Shown piece by piece: positions 1 through 8,881 of a stretch of 64,000 bases of DNA (positions are counted from its first letter, which is position 1; each line of letters begins with the position of its first letter). The notes under the pieces are model-generated. The model had not been told where the DNA came from and searched no databases. It saw only the letters and a program-made list of their open reading frames with translations. Source of the stretch: Methylobacter sp. (GTDB lineage Bacteria > Pseudomonadota > Gammaproteobacteria > Methylococcales > Methylomonadaceae); the NCBI GenBank assembly GCA_023229605.1, contig JALNYY010000001.1, positions 62,001 to 126,000 of the forward strand, in the 5' to 3' direction. The position numbers were made by a program, and so were the translations under genes.

Positions 1-133
1 CGGAAACCTTATTTTCTATCGGATTCATCTGCTCCAGGGCCATTCCGCATTTAGGACAGTTACCGGGATTTTTCAGGCGAATTTCAGGGTTCATGGGGCA
101 GGTATAAATTTTCTCATTAGCGTATTTTTTCAT
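1..133 (-). CDS. Heavy-metal-binding domain protein, partial
   Basis: The first 44 codons of a gene that runs off the left edge. The start is the ATG ending at base 133. The visible part reads MKKYANEKIYTCPMNPEI, then PGNCPKCGMALEQ, which is the small YHS-like heavy-metal-binding domain (CPM-x(n)-CPKCGM) found at the N-terminus of CopA/SilP-type copper ATPases and in CusB-like proteins. The Cys and Met residues would bind copper or silver. It starts 17 bases downstream of the stop of the broken cation ATPase on the same strand. Whether it heads a P1B ATPase or is a small free-standing protein cannot be told from this window. Confidence 0.75.
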   Translation of the reverse strand, partial: MKKYANEKIYTCPMNPEIRLKNPGNCPKCGMALEQMNPIENKVS

Positions 134-150
134 TGTCTTATCCTTTGTTG

Positions 151-2833
151 CTAGAGGCGACGGATGACTTTTCTCAGTTCCAGGACAATCAGCGGTATGA
201 ATCCAACGCCGATCCAGGCCATGCACTGATTTAGCGTAACCGGTTCGATCTGGAACAGCGTTTGCAGCATGGGGACATGATGTATCGCCAACTGCAAGGC
301 AAAGCTCACCGCTACAATCAGGAACAAGCGCATATTGGAAAACAGGCCTATCTGCCAAATAGTACGCTGTTCGCTTCGTGCGCCGAAAGCCCGCAGCAGC
401 TCGGCGATCACCAAAGCGGTAAAAGCGGCATCTCGGGCTTGTTCAAGGCTATTGTCGATATAAAGTTCATAAGCGAACACGCCGAGAGTGACACCGGCGG
501 TCAGCAGGCCGGTTAATAGGGTTAGTTTGAGAAAATCCCAGTTGAATAACGTTTCTTGGGAGCGTCGTGGCGGGCGATTCAACACGTCGGGGTCAATCGG
601 ATCAGTCGCCAGAGCGAGCGCCGGCAAGCCGTCTGTCACTAGGTTGATCCACAGAAGATGCAGCGGCAGTAGCGGCAGCGGCCAGCCTATGAGCACCGCG
701 CTCAACATCACGAGCAATTCGCCGGTATTGCCGCCCAGCAGATAGGCCAAGGTTTTGGCGATATTGTCATAAATACCCCGTCCTTCTTCTACGGCAGCGA
801 CAATGGAGGCAAAATTGTCATCGATGATAATGATGTCGGCGGCCTCCTTGGTCACTTCGGTGCCGGTAATACCCATGGCGATACCGATGGACGCCTCCTT
901 GATCGCCGGAGCATCGTTAACCCCGTCCCCGGTCATCGCCACGACTGCACCCCGCGCTTTCCATGCGCGGACAATGCGGAGCTTGTGCTCGGCAGTAACT
1001 CGCGCATAAACGGAAACCTGAGCTACACGCTCCCTCAGCGCTTCGTCATCCAAGCGGTCAAGTTCGGCGCCTACAAGAACTTCGTCGCCCTTGCCCAGAA
1101 TACCCAATTCATGGCCTATGGCCGTGCAGTATCCGGATGATCGCCGGTGATCATCACGGCTTTGATACCGGCCCGTTTGCACTTGGCCACGGCCTCCCTC
1201 GCTTCACCTCGTGGCGGGTCCTGTAAGCCTACGAGTCCCAAAAAGGTAAGCTCCTGCTCGATCTCGGCATCGTTTACACCCCTGCCTGCTTCGAAACTAA
1301 AATCGTCCAACGGGCGCTCGGCAACGGCAAGTACGCGCAGGGCATCGTTCGCCAATAACGTGTTGGCATGGAGTAAGCGGATACGGTCGTTCTCAGTCAG
1401 TTCCCTCACGCCCTGATTGGTACGGATCAGGGTGCAACGGCTGAGAATAACTTCAGGTGCGCCTTTAACGAATGCCCAGGAATGGTTTTCCCGGTTACGA
1501 ATAACCGTCATGCGCTTGCGCTCGGAATCGAAAGGCACAGTAGCCAGGCGAGGCATTTCAGTCTCGAAGATCCCACGGGTAATTCCGCCTTTTGCAGCGG
1601 CCACCAGCAGCGCTCCCTCAGTAGGATCGCCGATCACTACAGGCCGGTTATCTATTAAGGTCAGTTCGGCATCGTTACAGGCGGCCGACGAACGCAGCAA
1701 AGCCAGGAGATCAGGACTTTCTGACGGCAGGCTTTCCACGTTGCCGGAAAAAAAAGCGCCGTCCGTGGCATAACCTTCGCCGGTGACGCGATACAAATTC
1801 TCCGAAGTAATCAACTTGCGGGCCGTCATTTCACCCATCGTCAACGTACCGGTCTTGTCCGTACAGATAACCTCGGCGCAACCTAGCGTTTCGACCGAAG
1901 CCATGCGTCGCACCAGGGCATGACGTTGCACCATGCGTTGCACACCCAAAGCGAGCGCGACAGTCACCACCGCAGGCAGCCCCTCGGGAATGGCGGCTAC
2001 CGCAAGACTCACCGCGCTCAAGAACAGCTCAAACGGCGCAATACCGCGCAATAATCCGAGACTGAAAATCAGCGCGACGAGCCGAAACAGGCCTGCAACA
2101 ACAGCCGCGCTACCCGGTCAAGTCGTCGTTGCAGCGGGGTTTCCCCGCTTTCGGCGGACTCCAAAAGCTTAGCGATATGGCCGAGTTCCGTCTCCATGCC
2201 GGTATTAACCACCAAAGCACGGCCGGTGCCTCCTGTCACACTGGTGCCGAGAAAGACCATGTTTTTCCTATCCGCCAGAGGCGTTTCCAGAGGAAAACTG
2301 TCAGTGAGCTTACCTACGGCCTGTGATTCACCGGTGAGCGGCGCTTCGTTGATGCGAAGCACAGAGGTCTGAATCAGGCGGGCGCCCGCAGCGATCAAAT
2401 CTCCGCTTTCGAGCAACAGGATATCGCCCGGAACAATTTCAGTCGCGTCGACCACCGCGCTATGGCCGCCGCGCACCACACGGCAATGGGGCGCTGTCAG
2501 ACGAGCCAATGCGGCCGCCGCTTTCTCGGCACGATACTCCTGAATGAAGCCGATTATCGCATTCAAAATGACGATGGCAATGATGGCGATGCCGTCTATG
2601 GTTTCGCCCAGTGCTGCGGAAACCGCTGCCGCACCGATCAGCACCCAGATAACCAAGCTTTTGAACTGGCTTACAAAAATGACCAAGGCCGAAAATCGTT
2701 TGCCCTTGCGTAGTTTATTTTGTCCATACCAGGCGAGCCTGGCAGTCACTTCCTTATCGGCAAGTCCCTGCTCCACATCGGTATCAAGAAGGCTTTCGGC
2801 TTCGGTAATTGATTGGTTATGCCATACGTTCAT
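151..2833 (-). pseudogene. P2A-type cation (Ca2+-like) transporting ATPase, two frameshifts
   Basis: Three consecutive open segments (2069-2833, 1116-2051, 151-1182) join into one P-type ATPase of about 890 residues, the usual length for SERCA/PMR1-like P2A pumps. The first segment carries the cation ATPase N-terminus, the first membrane pair and the actuator motif TGES (residues 167-170). The second has the membrane motif IPEGLPAVV typical of P2A pumps and the phosphorylation site DKTGT. The third has GDGVNDAP and the C-terminal membrane helices. Each junction is repaired by adding one base: near 2085-2088 (a T run in the coding strand) and near 1121-1123 (CGGCC where CGGGCC would restore TARAIGHE). 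The start is supported by GGAGGAAC upstream. Both lesions are single-base losses at short runs, so consensus error is possible; if real, the gene is dead. Substrate is inferred only. Confidence 0.85.
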
Positions 2834-2886
2834 AGTGGTGTTCCTCCTTCCATTAACATTAACAATGAAAACTAAATAACCTGAAC

Positions 2887-2906
2887 GGATGGTAACATTC
2901 CCATCC
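2887..2906. terminator. Conserved hairpin downstream of the lipoprotein cassette (copy 1)
   Basis: Stem GGATGG/CCATCC with loop TAACATTC, lying just past the stop of the decayed lipoprotein gene. The same hairpin and loop recur beyond the other lipoprotein copies at 18817, 50638 and 50998, so it travels with the cassette and probably acts as its terminator or 3' stabiliser. There is no long T run. Confidence 0.5.
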
Positions 2907-2936
2907 CCTAACTTGTGTGAAGCGTTACATCTAGCG

Positions 2937-3275
2937 TTACATCTGGCGATGCATATTTGCCTTACTCAAGCCCGCCTCGGCGGCTTTTTCATAGGCGTTA
3001 ATCAGCGCTTGGCAATGGTCTTTAAAACTTTGCGCATGTCTACCCTAGAGATAGCTTTTTGACTCATATTGGCTAAGAAGTTTTTTGTGCTCATTAACTT
3101 TGAGCTGCATTTCTTTGGCCGCTTCCTCATAGCGTTTCGCCAGCGCCTCATGATCGGCTTTGGATTTTGCGTTTTACACGGCTTAACTCATATCCATAGG
3201 ATACGGGTTCATCTCGCTACAGGCGGTCAGTAAACCAAGAGCCAAAAGCAAGGTAATTAGTAATTTAGTTTTCAT
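2937..3275 (-). pseudogene. 112-residue lipoprotein gene, decayed copy (three nonsense codons)
   Basis: Reading from the ATG at 3275 gives MKTKLLITLLLALGLLTAC, a lipoprotein signal peptide with lipobox LTAC, then the same alpha-helical body as the intact copies at 18857, 51041 and 56572. The frame is unbroken, but three codons are stops: the Gln of MDMSQAV, the Gln of VQNA (both CAA to TAA by comparison) and the Tyr of SYLYGR (TAC to TAG). No indels are seen. Three substitution stops in a frame-preserved copy indicate real decay rather than sequencing error. Function of the family is unknown. Confidence 0.85.
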
Positions 3276-3456
3276 TAGTTTTCTCCAGAGTAATTCAAAA
3301 ATAGTTAAAATAACATCGTTTTTCAGATTGTTAACATATCGTTCAGTGGGTAATGACATCGCTCATCCTCTTTAAAAAATAGGAGGAAACGGGGTAGGCT
3401 GAAAACTTTTAGATGGTGGGGCTGGACGCTTACCATTTTAAAACATTGATATGCCC

Positions 3457-3981
3457 CTATTTACGACACCATACTGCGATCAGTTTCCGGCACTCAGCTC
3501 TCCATTCACAGCTCTCACCGCTACAAAGCATACTTGTTTCAGATCGGAAACAAGGACGATGCTGACTAATATTTTGAATGGCTTGTATGAGTTCAATCTC
3601 CAATCTCATACGTTCCGTGTTTTGAACGCCAATAGATTTTGCCAACTGTTGCAGGCCTGAAATTGTTATTCCTCCGTTTTCTTCGGACATTGAAAGATAG
3701 TGTGTTACCAGCATCACTGAATAGTCTTTTTCGGCCTCTAGCCAATCGTCCAATTCTTTGCCGGGTTCAAATTTCCTGACTTGTGCTTTGTAATAAGCCG
3801 CTACTGAAATCCACTGATGGCGAGGTGTACTTTCTTCCAAGAGCTGTTCTGTTGGTGAGGTTGACAGTCCTTGTGAATAGTCATCCACTTGCTCTATAGG
3901 TACGTTATTACCTTTTTGGTTAGCTGAGTAATCTTGATTACCTGGGTTCAGGATTTTGTTGAATTCAGATTTATCGCTCAT
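3457..3981 (-). CDS. DUF2934-like protein
   Basis: About 174 residues from the ATG at 3981 (MSDKSEFNK); an in-frame ATG 36 bases upstream (4017) is possible but adds a basic stretch with no homology signal. The middle part (WISVAAYYKAQVRKFEPGK, then ELDDWLEAEKDY) matches the DUF2934 pattern of a short helix with a WLxAE end, also seen in the 76-residue protein at 37817. A Cys-containing tail follows (CFRSETSMLCSGESCEWRAEC). Function unknown. The last codons overlap the region where the duplicated lipoprotein flank ends, so the tail may be recombined. It lies just downstream of copB and may be cotranscribed. Confidence 0.55.
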   Translation of the reverse strand: MSDKSEFNKILNPGNQDYSANQKGNNVPIEQVDDYSQGLSTSPTEQLLEESTPRHQWISVAAYYKAQVRKFEPGKELDDWLEAEKDYSVMLVTHYLSMSEENGGITISGLQQLAKSIGVQNTERMRLEIELIQAIQNISQHRPCFRSETSMLCSGESCEWRAECRKLIAVWCRK

Positions 3982-4041
3982 TTTATTACTCACTTTAACT
4001 TTTATGCATCGCCTCAAAACGTACGGGGAAGCGCCGAAGGC

Positions 4042-5214
4042 TCAGAACCAGATACGCACCCCGGCAACGAGTCGCGCTTCCTCGGCATCTTTACCGGCAG
4101 CCCGTATATTATCTGCCGCGGAGCCAAATCGACTGGCCCATTCAACGCCTACATAGGGGGCAAATTCCCGACGAATCTCGTAACGCAGGCGCAGACCCGC
4201 TTCAATATTGGACAAGCCGCTACTCACGTCTCGCGTGTCGTCTCGTCGGCTATAAAAATTCATCTCAATACGTGGTTGCAAGATGAGCTTTTGTGTCAGC
4301 AATAAGTCGTATTCATGTTCGAGACGGAATGCGGTACGCCCTTGTTCGTTAACATAAGCAGTCGCTTCCACATATAACCAGTAAGGTAACAATCCTTGAA
4401 CACCGAAGGCAAGCCAGCCGCGATCCGTGCCCTTGCCGCTGTCGTAACGTACACCCAACTGCGTGTCCAAATAAGCGGTAATCGCATGCGCCCAGAGCAA
4501 CTCGTTGCGTGCGTCTTTAAATGCACCACTCTCAATCTCGCCTTCGGCTCTGATGAGTGCGCGATCATAAGTCTGACCATACCAGGCCTGCCAGTCATAA
4601 GTCATAGCGGTGTTGCCGCGAGTAGTCACACTTTCAAGCCGATCAACCAACAGAGAGCCAAAGTTATCTTCGTCGCCCATTTTTGGCCGTGGAATCGGGC
4701 CGAAGTCGTAGCCATCTGAATAGGCGTGCGGATCGCGAGCGTCGGGTGGGGCCGAGCCACCCTGCATGGACATGGATTCGCCGCCGTGATTCATGTTGCT
4801 CATGTCGCCGACCTTCCCGGAAGCAGCGCTACCGTGGTTCATGTCATGCTCTGAACCCTCCCCCGTGCCGGACTTATCACCTTGTTCCATGTCCGGCATC
4901 GCATCGTGATTCATCCTGCTGTGGTCCATACCGCTATGATCCATGCCCGGCATGGATCCGTGCGTCATCTTGCCGTGATCCATATCCTTGGTGGTCGCCC
5001 CTATCTGCTCGGACGCTTTTGCCGGAGCCGGCTTTGATTCTGTCCCAAGCTTTATATTACGCCGTTTCCGCTCCGTCTGTGCGGAACGATTGGCGTGGTC
5101 GGCGTGAACTGGGTTCGTTTGCACTTTTTCCACAGTCGATAGGTCTTGCGCCCAAACGGAAGATAGCTTGAGAACCATCAAGGCGGTGATCAAATTTACT
5201 CGACGGTTCATCAT
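4042..5214 (-). CDS. copB: Copper resistance protein CopB (outer membrane), copy 1
   Basis: CopB is an outer-membrane beta-barrel that binds copper in the periplasm-facing N-terminal part. The start at 5214 (MMNRRVNLITALMVL) has GGAGC eight bases upstream and gives a clean signal peptide ending in SVWAQ. Residues about 75-160 form a Met/His-rich linker with repeated MDHSGMDH/MNHDAMPDM units, the presumed copper-binding part. The C-terminal barrel begins at FGSLLVDRLE and ends with the aromatic residue Phe (VAGVRIWF), as for OmpA/Omp85-assembled barrels. The gene follows copA directly on the same strand, 46 bases after it, the classic copAB order. A second, shorter copB is at 29510. Confidence 0.95.
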   Translation of the reverse strand: MMNRRVNLITALMVLKLSSVWAQDLSTVEKVQTNPVHADHANRSAQTERKRRNIKLGTESKPAPAKASEQIGATTKDMDHGKMTHGSMPGMDHSGMDHSRMNHDAMPDMEQGDKSGTGEGSEHDMNHGSAASGKVGDMSNMNHGGESMSMQGGSAPPDARDPHAYSDGYDFGPIPRPKMGDEDNFGSLLVDRLESVTTRGNTAMTYDWQAWYGQTYDRALIRAEGEIESGAFKDARNELLWAHAITAYLDTQLGVRYDSGKGTDRGWLAFGVQGLLPYWLYVEATAYVNEQGRTAFRLEHEYDLLLTQKLILQPRIEMNFYSRRDDTRDVSSGLSNIEAGLRLRYEIRREFAPYVGVEWASRFGSAADNIRAAGKDAEEARLVAGVRIWF

Positions 5215-5260
5215 CGTTTTCTGCTCCACTATTCGATTACTACTTTTGATTTCGACATAC

Positions 5261-7006
5261 TCAGGCCACAACCACTTCGCGCATCATGCCCGCATGCATG
5301 TGATTGAACAGGTGGCAATGCCAAGGCCATCGACCCAAGGCATCGGCGGTGACAAGAAAAGTCACACGTTGCGCGGGCTGCACAATGATCACGTGTTTGC
5401 GCACCTGGAAGAGTCTGTCCGGGCTTTCCAGCTCGCTCCACATGCCGTGCAAATGCATAGGATGAGTCATCATCGTGTCATTGACGAAGATCACGCGCAG
5501 CCGTTCACCATGGCGAAAATGCACCGGCGTGGATTTGCCGAACTCCAGGCCATCCAATGACCAACTATAACGCTCCATGTTGCCGGTAAGATGGATCTCA
5601 ATTTCCCGATCCGGTTTTCTAGGATCCAGCGACCCTCCGATAGTGTGCAGATCAGCATAAGTCAGCACTCGACGGCCGTTGTCGCGCAGACCTATACCGG
5701 GGTCATCCAGATTGGTGCGCGGCGTGTCCACACGCATATCCACGCTGGGGCCATATTCGGTACTGGCGTGGCGCACATGCACCTGTTCGCCGCCCATGGC
5801 GTGGGCGCTGTGATCCATAGCCATGCCGTCGTGATTCATTCCCGCCATCACACCACTGCCCATGTCGCCCATCATATCCCCCATGGTGAGCGGTTCGGGT
5901 TTATCCGGCGCAGGCACCGCCGCCATCTTACCGGCATGTGTTGCCAGCGTGCCGCGGGCATAGCCGGTACGGTCCATCGACTGGGCGAAAATGGTGTAGG
6001 CATCGTCATCGGGTGTGACCAGCACGTCATAGGTCTCGGCAGGCCCAATGCGGATTTCGTCCACCGTGACCGGTTCGACGTTCTGTCCGTCGGCCTGGAC
6101 CACCGTCAGCTTGAGTCCGGGTATGCGCACATCGAAAAACGTCATTGCGCCGGAATTGATGAAGCGCAGCCGCACCTTTTCGCCCGGACGGAACAGTCCG
6201 GTCCAGTTGCCGGCCGACGTTGTACCGTTCATCAGGTAGGTATAGGTATAGGCAGAAATGTCCGACAGGTCGGTCGGGCTCATGCGCATCTGGTTCCACA
6301 TCTTGCGCTTGCTGATAGCGGTGCCGAGCCCCTCATTGGCGACATCGCGAGAAAAATCAACAGCCGTCGGCTGGTTGAAGTTGTAGTAGTCACTTTGGTT
6401 CTTGAGCTTATCGAAGACCCGCATCGGGTCTTCGTCGGTCCAGTCGGACAGCTGCACAACGTAGTCGCGATCGGCGCGGATCGGGTCGGCACCAACCGGG
6501 TCAATGATGATCGCGCCGTACAATCCGGACTGCTCCTGCATGCCGGAATGGGAGTGATACCAGTAGGTACCGGATTGTTGCACCTTAAAGCGATAGGTGA
6601 AGGTTTCCCCCGGCGCGATGCCTTTAAAGCTGATACCCGGTGCGCCATCCATTTGATAAGGCAGGAGGATACCGTGCCAATGAATCGAGGTTTCCTCGGC
6701 GAGACGGTTGGTGACACGAAGCGTCACTGTATCCCCCTCTCGCCAATGCAGTGTCGGGGCAGGAATCGAGCCATTAACGGTGGTTGCCATACGTGGCGCG
6801 CCGGTAAAGTTGACGGGAGTTTCCGCTATCGTCAGGTTAAACTCCGTGCCGGTCAGTATCTCGGCTAACTGCGATGTTTCCTTGGCCTGAGCCGTTTTGA
6901 TCCACGGGGATAGACCTAATAGAATACCGCTGGCGGCCAGCCCTTCAATGAAGCGCCGACGGGAAGGATTAGGCAATATTAGCAAAGGTTTGGAAATAGG
7001 TTTCAT
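5261..7006 (-). CDS. copA: Multicopper oxidase CopA, copy 1
   Basis: Periplasmic multicopper oxidase of the CopA/PcoA family, thought to oxidise Cu(I) and bind extra copper. The 581-residue product begins with a Tat signal (SRRRFIEGLAASG, residues 15-27). All copper-site motifs are present: HWHG (109-112), YWYHSHSG (148-155), HPMHLHG (515-521) and HCHLFNHMHAGM from 563. A Met/His-rich insert (MGDMMGDMGSGVMAGMNHDG) near residue 380-410 matches the usual Cu-binding loop. It is the first gene of the copA-copB pair. No CopR-type palindrome is obvious in the 150 bases upstream. A second CopA lies at 30354. Confidence 0.97.
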   Translation of the reverse strand: MKPISKPLLILPNPSRRRFIEGLAASGILLGLSPWIKTAQAKETSQLAEILTGTEFNLTIAETPVNFTGAPRMATTVNGSIPAPTLHWREGDTVTLRVTNRLAEETSIHWHGILLPYQMDGAPGISFKGIAPGETFTYRFKVQQSGTYWYHSHSGMQEQSGLYGAIIIDPVGADPIRADRDYVVQLSDWTDEDPMRVFDKLKNQSDYYNFNQPTAVDFSRDVANEGLGTAISKRKMWNQMRMSPTDLSDISAYTYTYLMNGTTSAGNWTGLFRPGEKVRLRFINSGAMTFFDVRIPGLKLTVVQADGQNVEPVTVDEIRIGPAETYDVLVTPDDDAYTIFAQSMDRTGYARGTLATHAGKMAAVPAPDKPEPLTMGDMMGDMGSGVMAGMNHDGMAMDHSAHAMGGEQVHVRHASTEYGPSVDMRVDTPRTNLDDPGIGLRDNGRRVLTYADLHTIGGSLDPRKPDREIEIHLTGNMERYSWSLDGLEFGKSTPVHFRHGERLRVIFVNDTMMTHPMHLHGMWSELESPDRLFQVRKHVIIVQPAQRVTFLVTADALGRWPWHCHLFNHMHAGMMREVVVA

Positions 7007-7155
7007 TGTGATGTGTCCTCAGACAATAAATCGTATTCGGCCCAGGTCGCCTGAAGTCGTAGGTTGGATTAGCACTAAATGTTGTAATGTCAGAACCCGT
7101 CTTTCTCTCAAGGCAATCCAATGATCGGTTCGAAGAAGTGATGCTCGTGAATCGC

Positions 7156-7752
7156 CTAGACTAATTTAATGATGCCGACAAACCATACGAACCAAACAAC
7201 GTCACCCATGGTTCGACGAAAGAGCTTGGGATTGACCGTGTAACTTTCCGGTTCATTGAACATGGCAAATTTCGGAATAAACCGTGGAACCCGGGCGCAG
7301 TACTCGTTAAACTCGGCTCCAAACTTTGAGCGCAAAAGTTCCTCTTCCCGCTTAATTACTGGCGCATAACCAATCAATAATATCAGCATCAACGCGATTC
7401 CCAACGTGAATGTTTCGGTGGTAAAACCAATTCCGGTAAAGCCAAGCATTGAAAAGAAGTAGAGCGGATTCCGGCAGATCGAGTATGGTCCTGAGGTAAT
7501 GAGTTGTGAATTCTTGTAGCCGCTAATATATAGGGAGCTCCATAATCGCCCCACAGTGGCAATTCCTACAAGCATAAGCCCAATGGTAAACAGAATGGCG
7601 GAAACAATATTTGCTTTGAGCGTGCTCTCTACGGCAAAGACAGTGAAAAAAAACGCAATTCCGAAAAACCTGGAAACAGCCAGCCGATGAGATAAAGCAA
7701 ACTTTGCGAGTTGTTGGAGCATTCTGGATCCTATTGTGTGGGCAACAAACAA
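7156..7752 (-). CDS. Isoprenylcysteine carboxyl methyltransferase (ICMT/PEMT-like) family membrane protein
   Basis: A 198-residue integral membrane protein with about four or five helices and the family signature GPYSICRNPLYF followed by KREEELLRSKFG.EFNEY, the SAM-binding region of ICMT/phospholipid methyltransferase-like proteins. Members next to metal-resistance genes are common, but the substrate is unknown. The C-terminus after PRFIPKF carries an additional hydrophobic segment (GDVVWFVWFVGIIKLV). A second, unrelated-in-detail ICMT family member is at 51485. Confidence 0.8.
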   Translation of the reverse strand: MFVAHTIGSRMLQQLAKFALSHRLAVSRFFGIAFFFTVFAVESTLKANIVSAILFTIGLMLVGIATVGRLWSSLYISGYKNSQLITSGPYSICRNPLYFFSMLGFTGIGFTTETFTLGIALMLILLIGYAPVIKREEELLRSKFGAEFNEYCARVPRFIPKFAMFNEPESYTVNPKLFRRTMGDVVWFVWFVGIIKLV

Positions 7753-7780
7753 ATGATTAAAGGTTCTAATATAATCGTAA

Positions 7781-7853
7781 GTTGGGTTAGGCGGTAGCCG
7801 TAACCCAACATATCAATGCGGTAAATGTTGGGTTACGCTATCGCTAACCCAAC
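7781..7853. repeat. Two tandem REP-like hairpins
   Basis: GTTGGGTTA (7781-7789) pairs with TAACCCAAC (7801-7809), and the same 9-base arms recur at 7827-7835 and 7845-7853. The two hairpins are separated by 17 bases and lie between two genes on the same strand. This matches the organisation of REP/BIME-type intergenic repeats; it could also act as a terminator for the small lipoprotein gene cluster upstream. Confidence 0.7.
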
Positions 7854-7858
7854 GCACT

Positions 7859-7987
7859 TTAATGGCTATGTCCGCCGCTGCTGCCGCGAGATGAACGGCT
7901 GTCATCTTTAGATCTATTGGAATCTGTTGCGCACGCAGAAACAGCGACTAAAAAAAGGGTGATTAATGCAAATTTCATATATTTCAT
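7859..7987 (-). CDS. Small lipoprotein, 42 residues
   Basis: MKYMKFALITLFLVAVSACA is a lipoprotein signal with lipobox VSAC; the mature part is only about 24 residues, Ser/Asp/Arg-rich and ending GGHSH. The start at 7987 is preceded by GAGAA; an internal Met three codons on is also possible. It sits directly downstream of the His-rich exported protein at 8022. Function unknown; the His end suggests metal contact but this is inference. Confidence 0.6.
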   Translation of the reverse strand: MKYMKFALITLFLVAVSACATDSNRSKDDSRSSRGSSGGHSH

Positions 7988-8021
7988 AGGATTCTCAGTA
8001 ATATTATTTAGTATGGATTTC

Positions 8022-8306
8022 TTATTTAGCGTCAGTATGTTCGTGCGCATGACCGTCAGATGAGGTTGGCCCGGAACGACTCGCGTTAATTTTCGAGTTG
8101 GGTGGCACCCCCTGGGACGCCGTGACTTTGCTAGCCGGCTTGTCGATTTTCTGCACGGGTTCCTTGACTGGCGGGGCTTCGGCGGCAGTCGGCGCGGGCA
8201 TCGCGCCATGGCCGCCATGAGCGTCGTGGTCTGTAGCGGCGATGCTGTGCGCAGAAAAGGCTGCGGCGACGAGGGTGACGAGGACGGGGGTAAGCAAAGT
8301 TTTCAT
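8022..8306 (-). CDS. Small His-rich exported protein
   Basis: A 94-residue protein with a Sec signal peptide (MKTLLTPVLVTLVAAAFSAHSIAA) and a low-complexity mature part: HDAHGGHG near residue 27, a Pro/Ala/Lys-rich centre, and a terminal HAHEHTD cluster. No folded domain is recognised. Its place between a copper-responsive cytochrome/DUF411 group and copAB suggests a periplasmic metal-binding peptide. A good ribosome site (GGAGAA) precedes the ATG. Confidence 0.7.
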   Translation of the reverse strand: MKTLLTPVLVTLVAAAFSAHSIAATDHDAHGGHGAMPAPTAAEAPPVKEPVQKIDKPASKVTASQGVPPNSKINASRSGPTSSDGHAHEHTDAK

Positions 8307-8332
8307 GGATTTTCTCCTAGGGTTTAGTGGGT

Positions 8333-8782
8333 TTAGTGTCTGGCAAAAACGCGGGTGCTGCCGTCCGCCTGGACGAGCAGGGTTTCGTACGGAACGGGGT
8401 TGGCGGCTTCCATGCCCGGAGAACCGGGCGGCATGGCGGGAACGGCCAAGCCGAGCGCTTTGGGTTTTTCCTTGAGCAGGCGCTGGATGTCGGCGGCAGG
8501 AACATGGCCTTCAATGACGTAGTCGCCGACCTGGGCGGTATGGCAGGAACCCAGGCGATCTGGCATGCCCAGTTTTTTCCGCGCTGCCGGGACATCGTTC
8601 ACTTCGTGGGTGCTTACCTGAAAACCGTTTTGTTGCAGATGCTCGATCCATTTTCCGCAGCAACCGCAAGATGGACTTTTGAACACTTCCACCTGCGTCT
8701 CGTCTTGTGCCCAGGCGGTACCGGTGCTAACGAGCAAGACTAACAGCAAAGAGCGAAAGTGTGGTTTCAGAACTGATTTCAT
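8333..8782 (-). CDS. DUF411 copper-binding protein (CopG-like)
   Basis: 149 residues with a Sec signal ending at TAWAQ, then a thioredoxin-like DUF411 domain. The copper site CGCC is at residues 39-42, with a further Cys in GSCHTAQVGDYVIEGHVPA. CopG of Pseudomonas belongs to this family and holds a cysteine-bridged copper cluster, so a role in periplasmic copper redox or trafficking is likely. A CopR-type palindrome (8852-8867) lies 70-85 bases upstream of the ATG, suggesting its own copper-induced promoter, although it also follows the cytochrome gene on the same strand. Confidence 0.88.
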   Translation of the reverse strand: MKSVLKPHFRSLLLVLLVSTGTAWAQDETQVEVFKSPSCGCCGKWIEHLQQNGFQVSTHEVNDVPAARKKLGMPDRLGSCHTAQVGDYVIEGHVPAADIQRLLKEKPKALGLAVPAMPPGSPGMEAANPVPYETLLVQADGSTRVFARH

Positions 8783-8851
8783 GACTGTTTCCTAGTTGAT
8801 TTGGATGTGGTCAGTTTAAATAGTTGTTCCTTACAGGAGGCTGACCGAGAT

Positions 8852-8867
8852 ATTACATTTCCGTAAT
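8852..8867. promoter_or_regulatory. Candidate CopR box upstream of the DUF411 gene
   Basis: ATTAC-ATTTCC-GTAAT, the same ATTAC-N6-GTAAT core as in the two longer palindromes at 9589 and 11612. The outer flanks are less symmetrical here (GATATTAC/GTAATCTT). Location 70-85 bases before the DUF411 start fits an activator site. Confidence 0.65.
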
Positions 8868-8881
8868 CTTCAGGGGCTTGG

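Larger units (their letters stand above)
2881..3431 (-). repeat. Degenerate copy of the 18.8-19.34 kb segment (terminator, lipoprotein, leader, GH15 3' end)
   Basis: The whole stretch matches 18817-19343: hairpin, lipoprotein gene, the leader with TTTTCTCCAGAGTAATT, the spacer TAATGACATCGCTCATCCTC, and even the last bases of the GH15 glucoamylase gene (CTTTTAGA-GGTG-GGCTGGACGC at 3405-3431 versus 19316-19343). The GH15 gene itself is absent here, so this is a truncated duplicate of the cassette with its flank. Confidence 0.75.

Noticed and set aside
5591..6868. Long open frame of 425 codons on the plus strand
   Set aside because: It lies wholly antisense to copA, is rich in His/Arg from reversed codons and has no domain; a shadow of a GC-rich gene.
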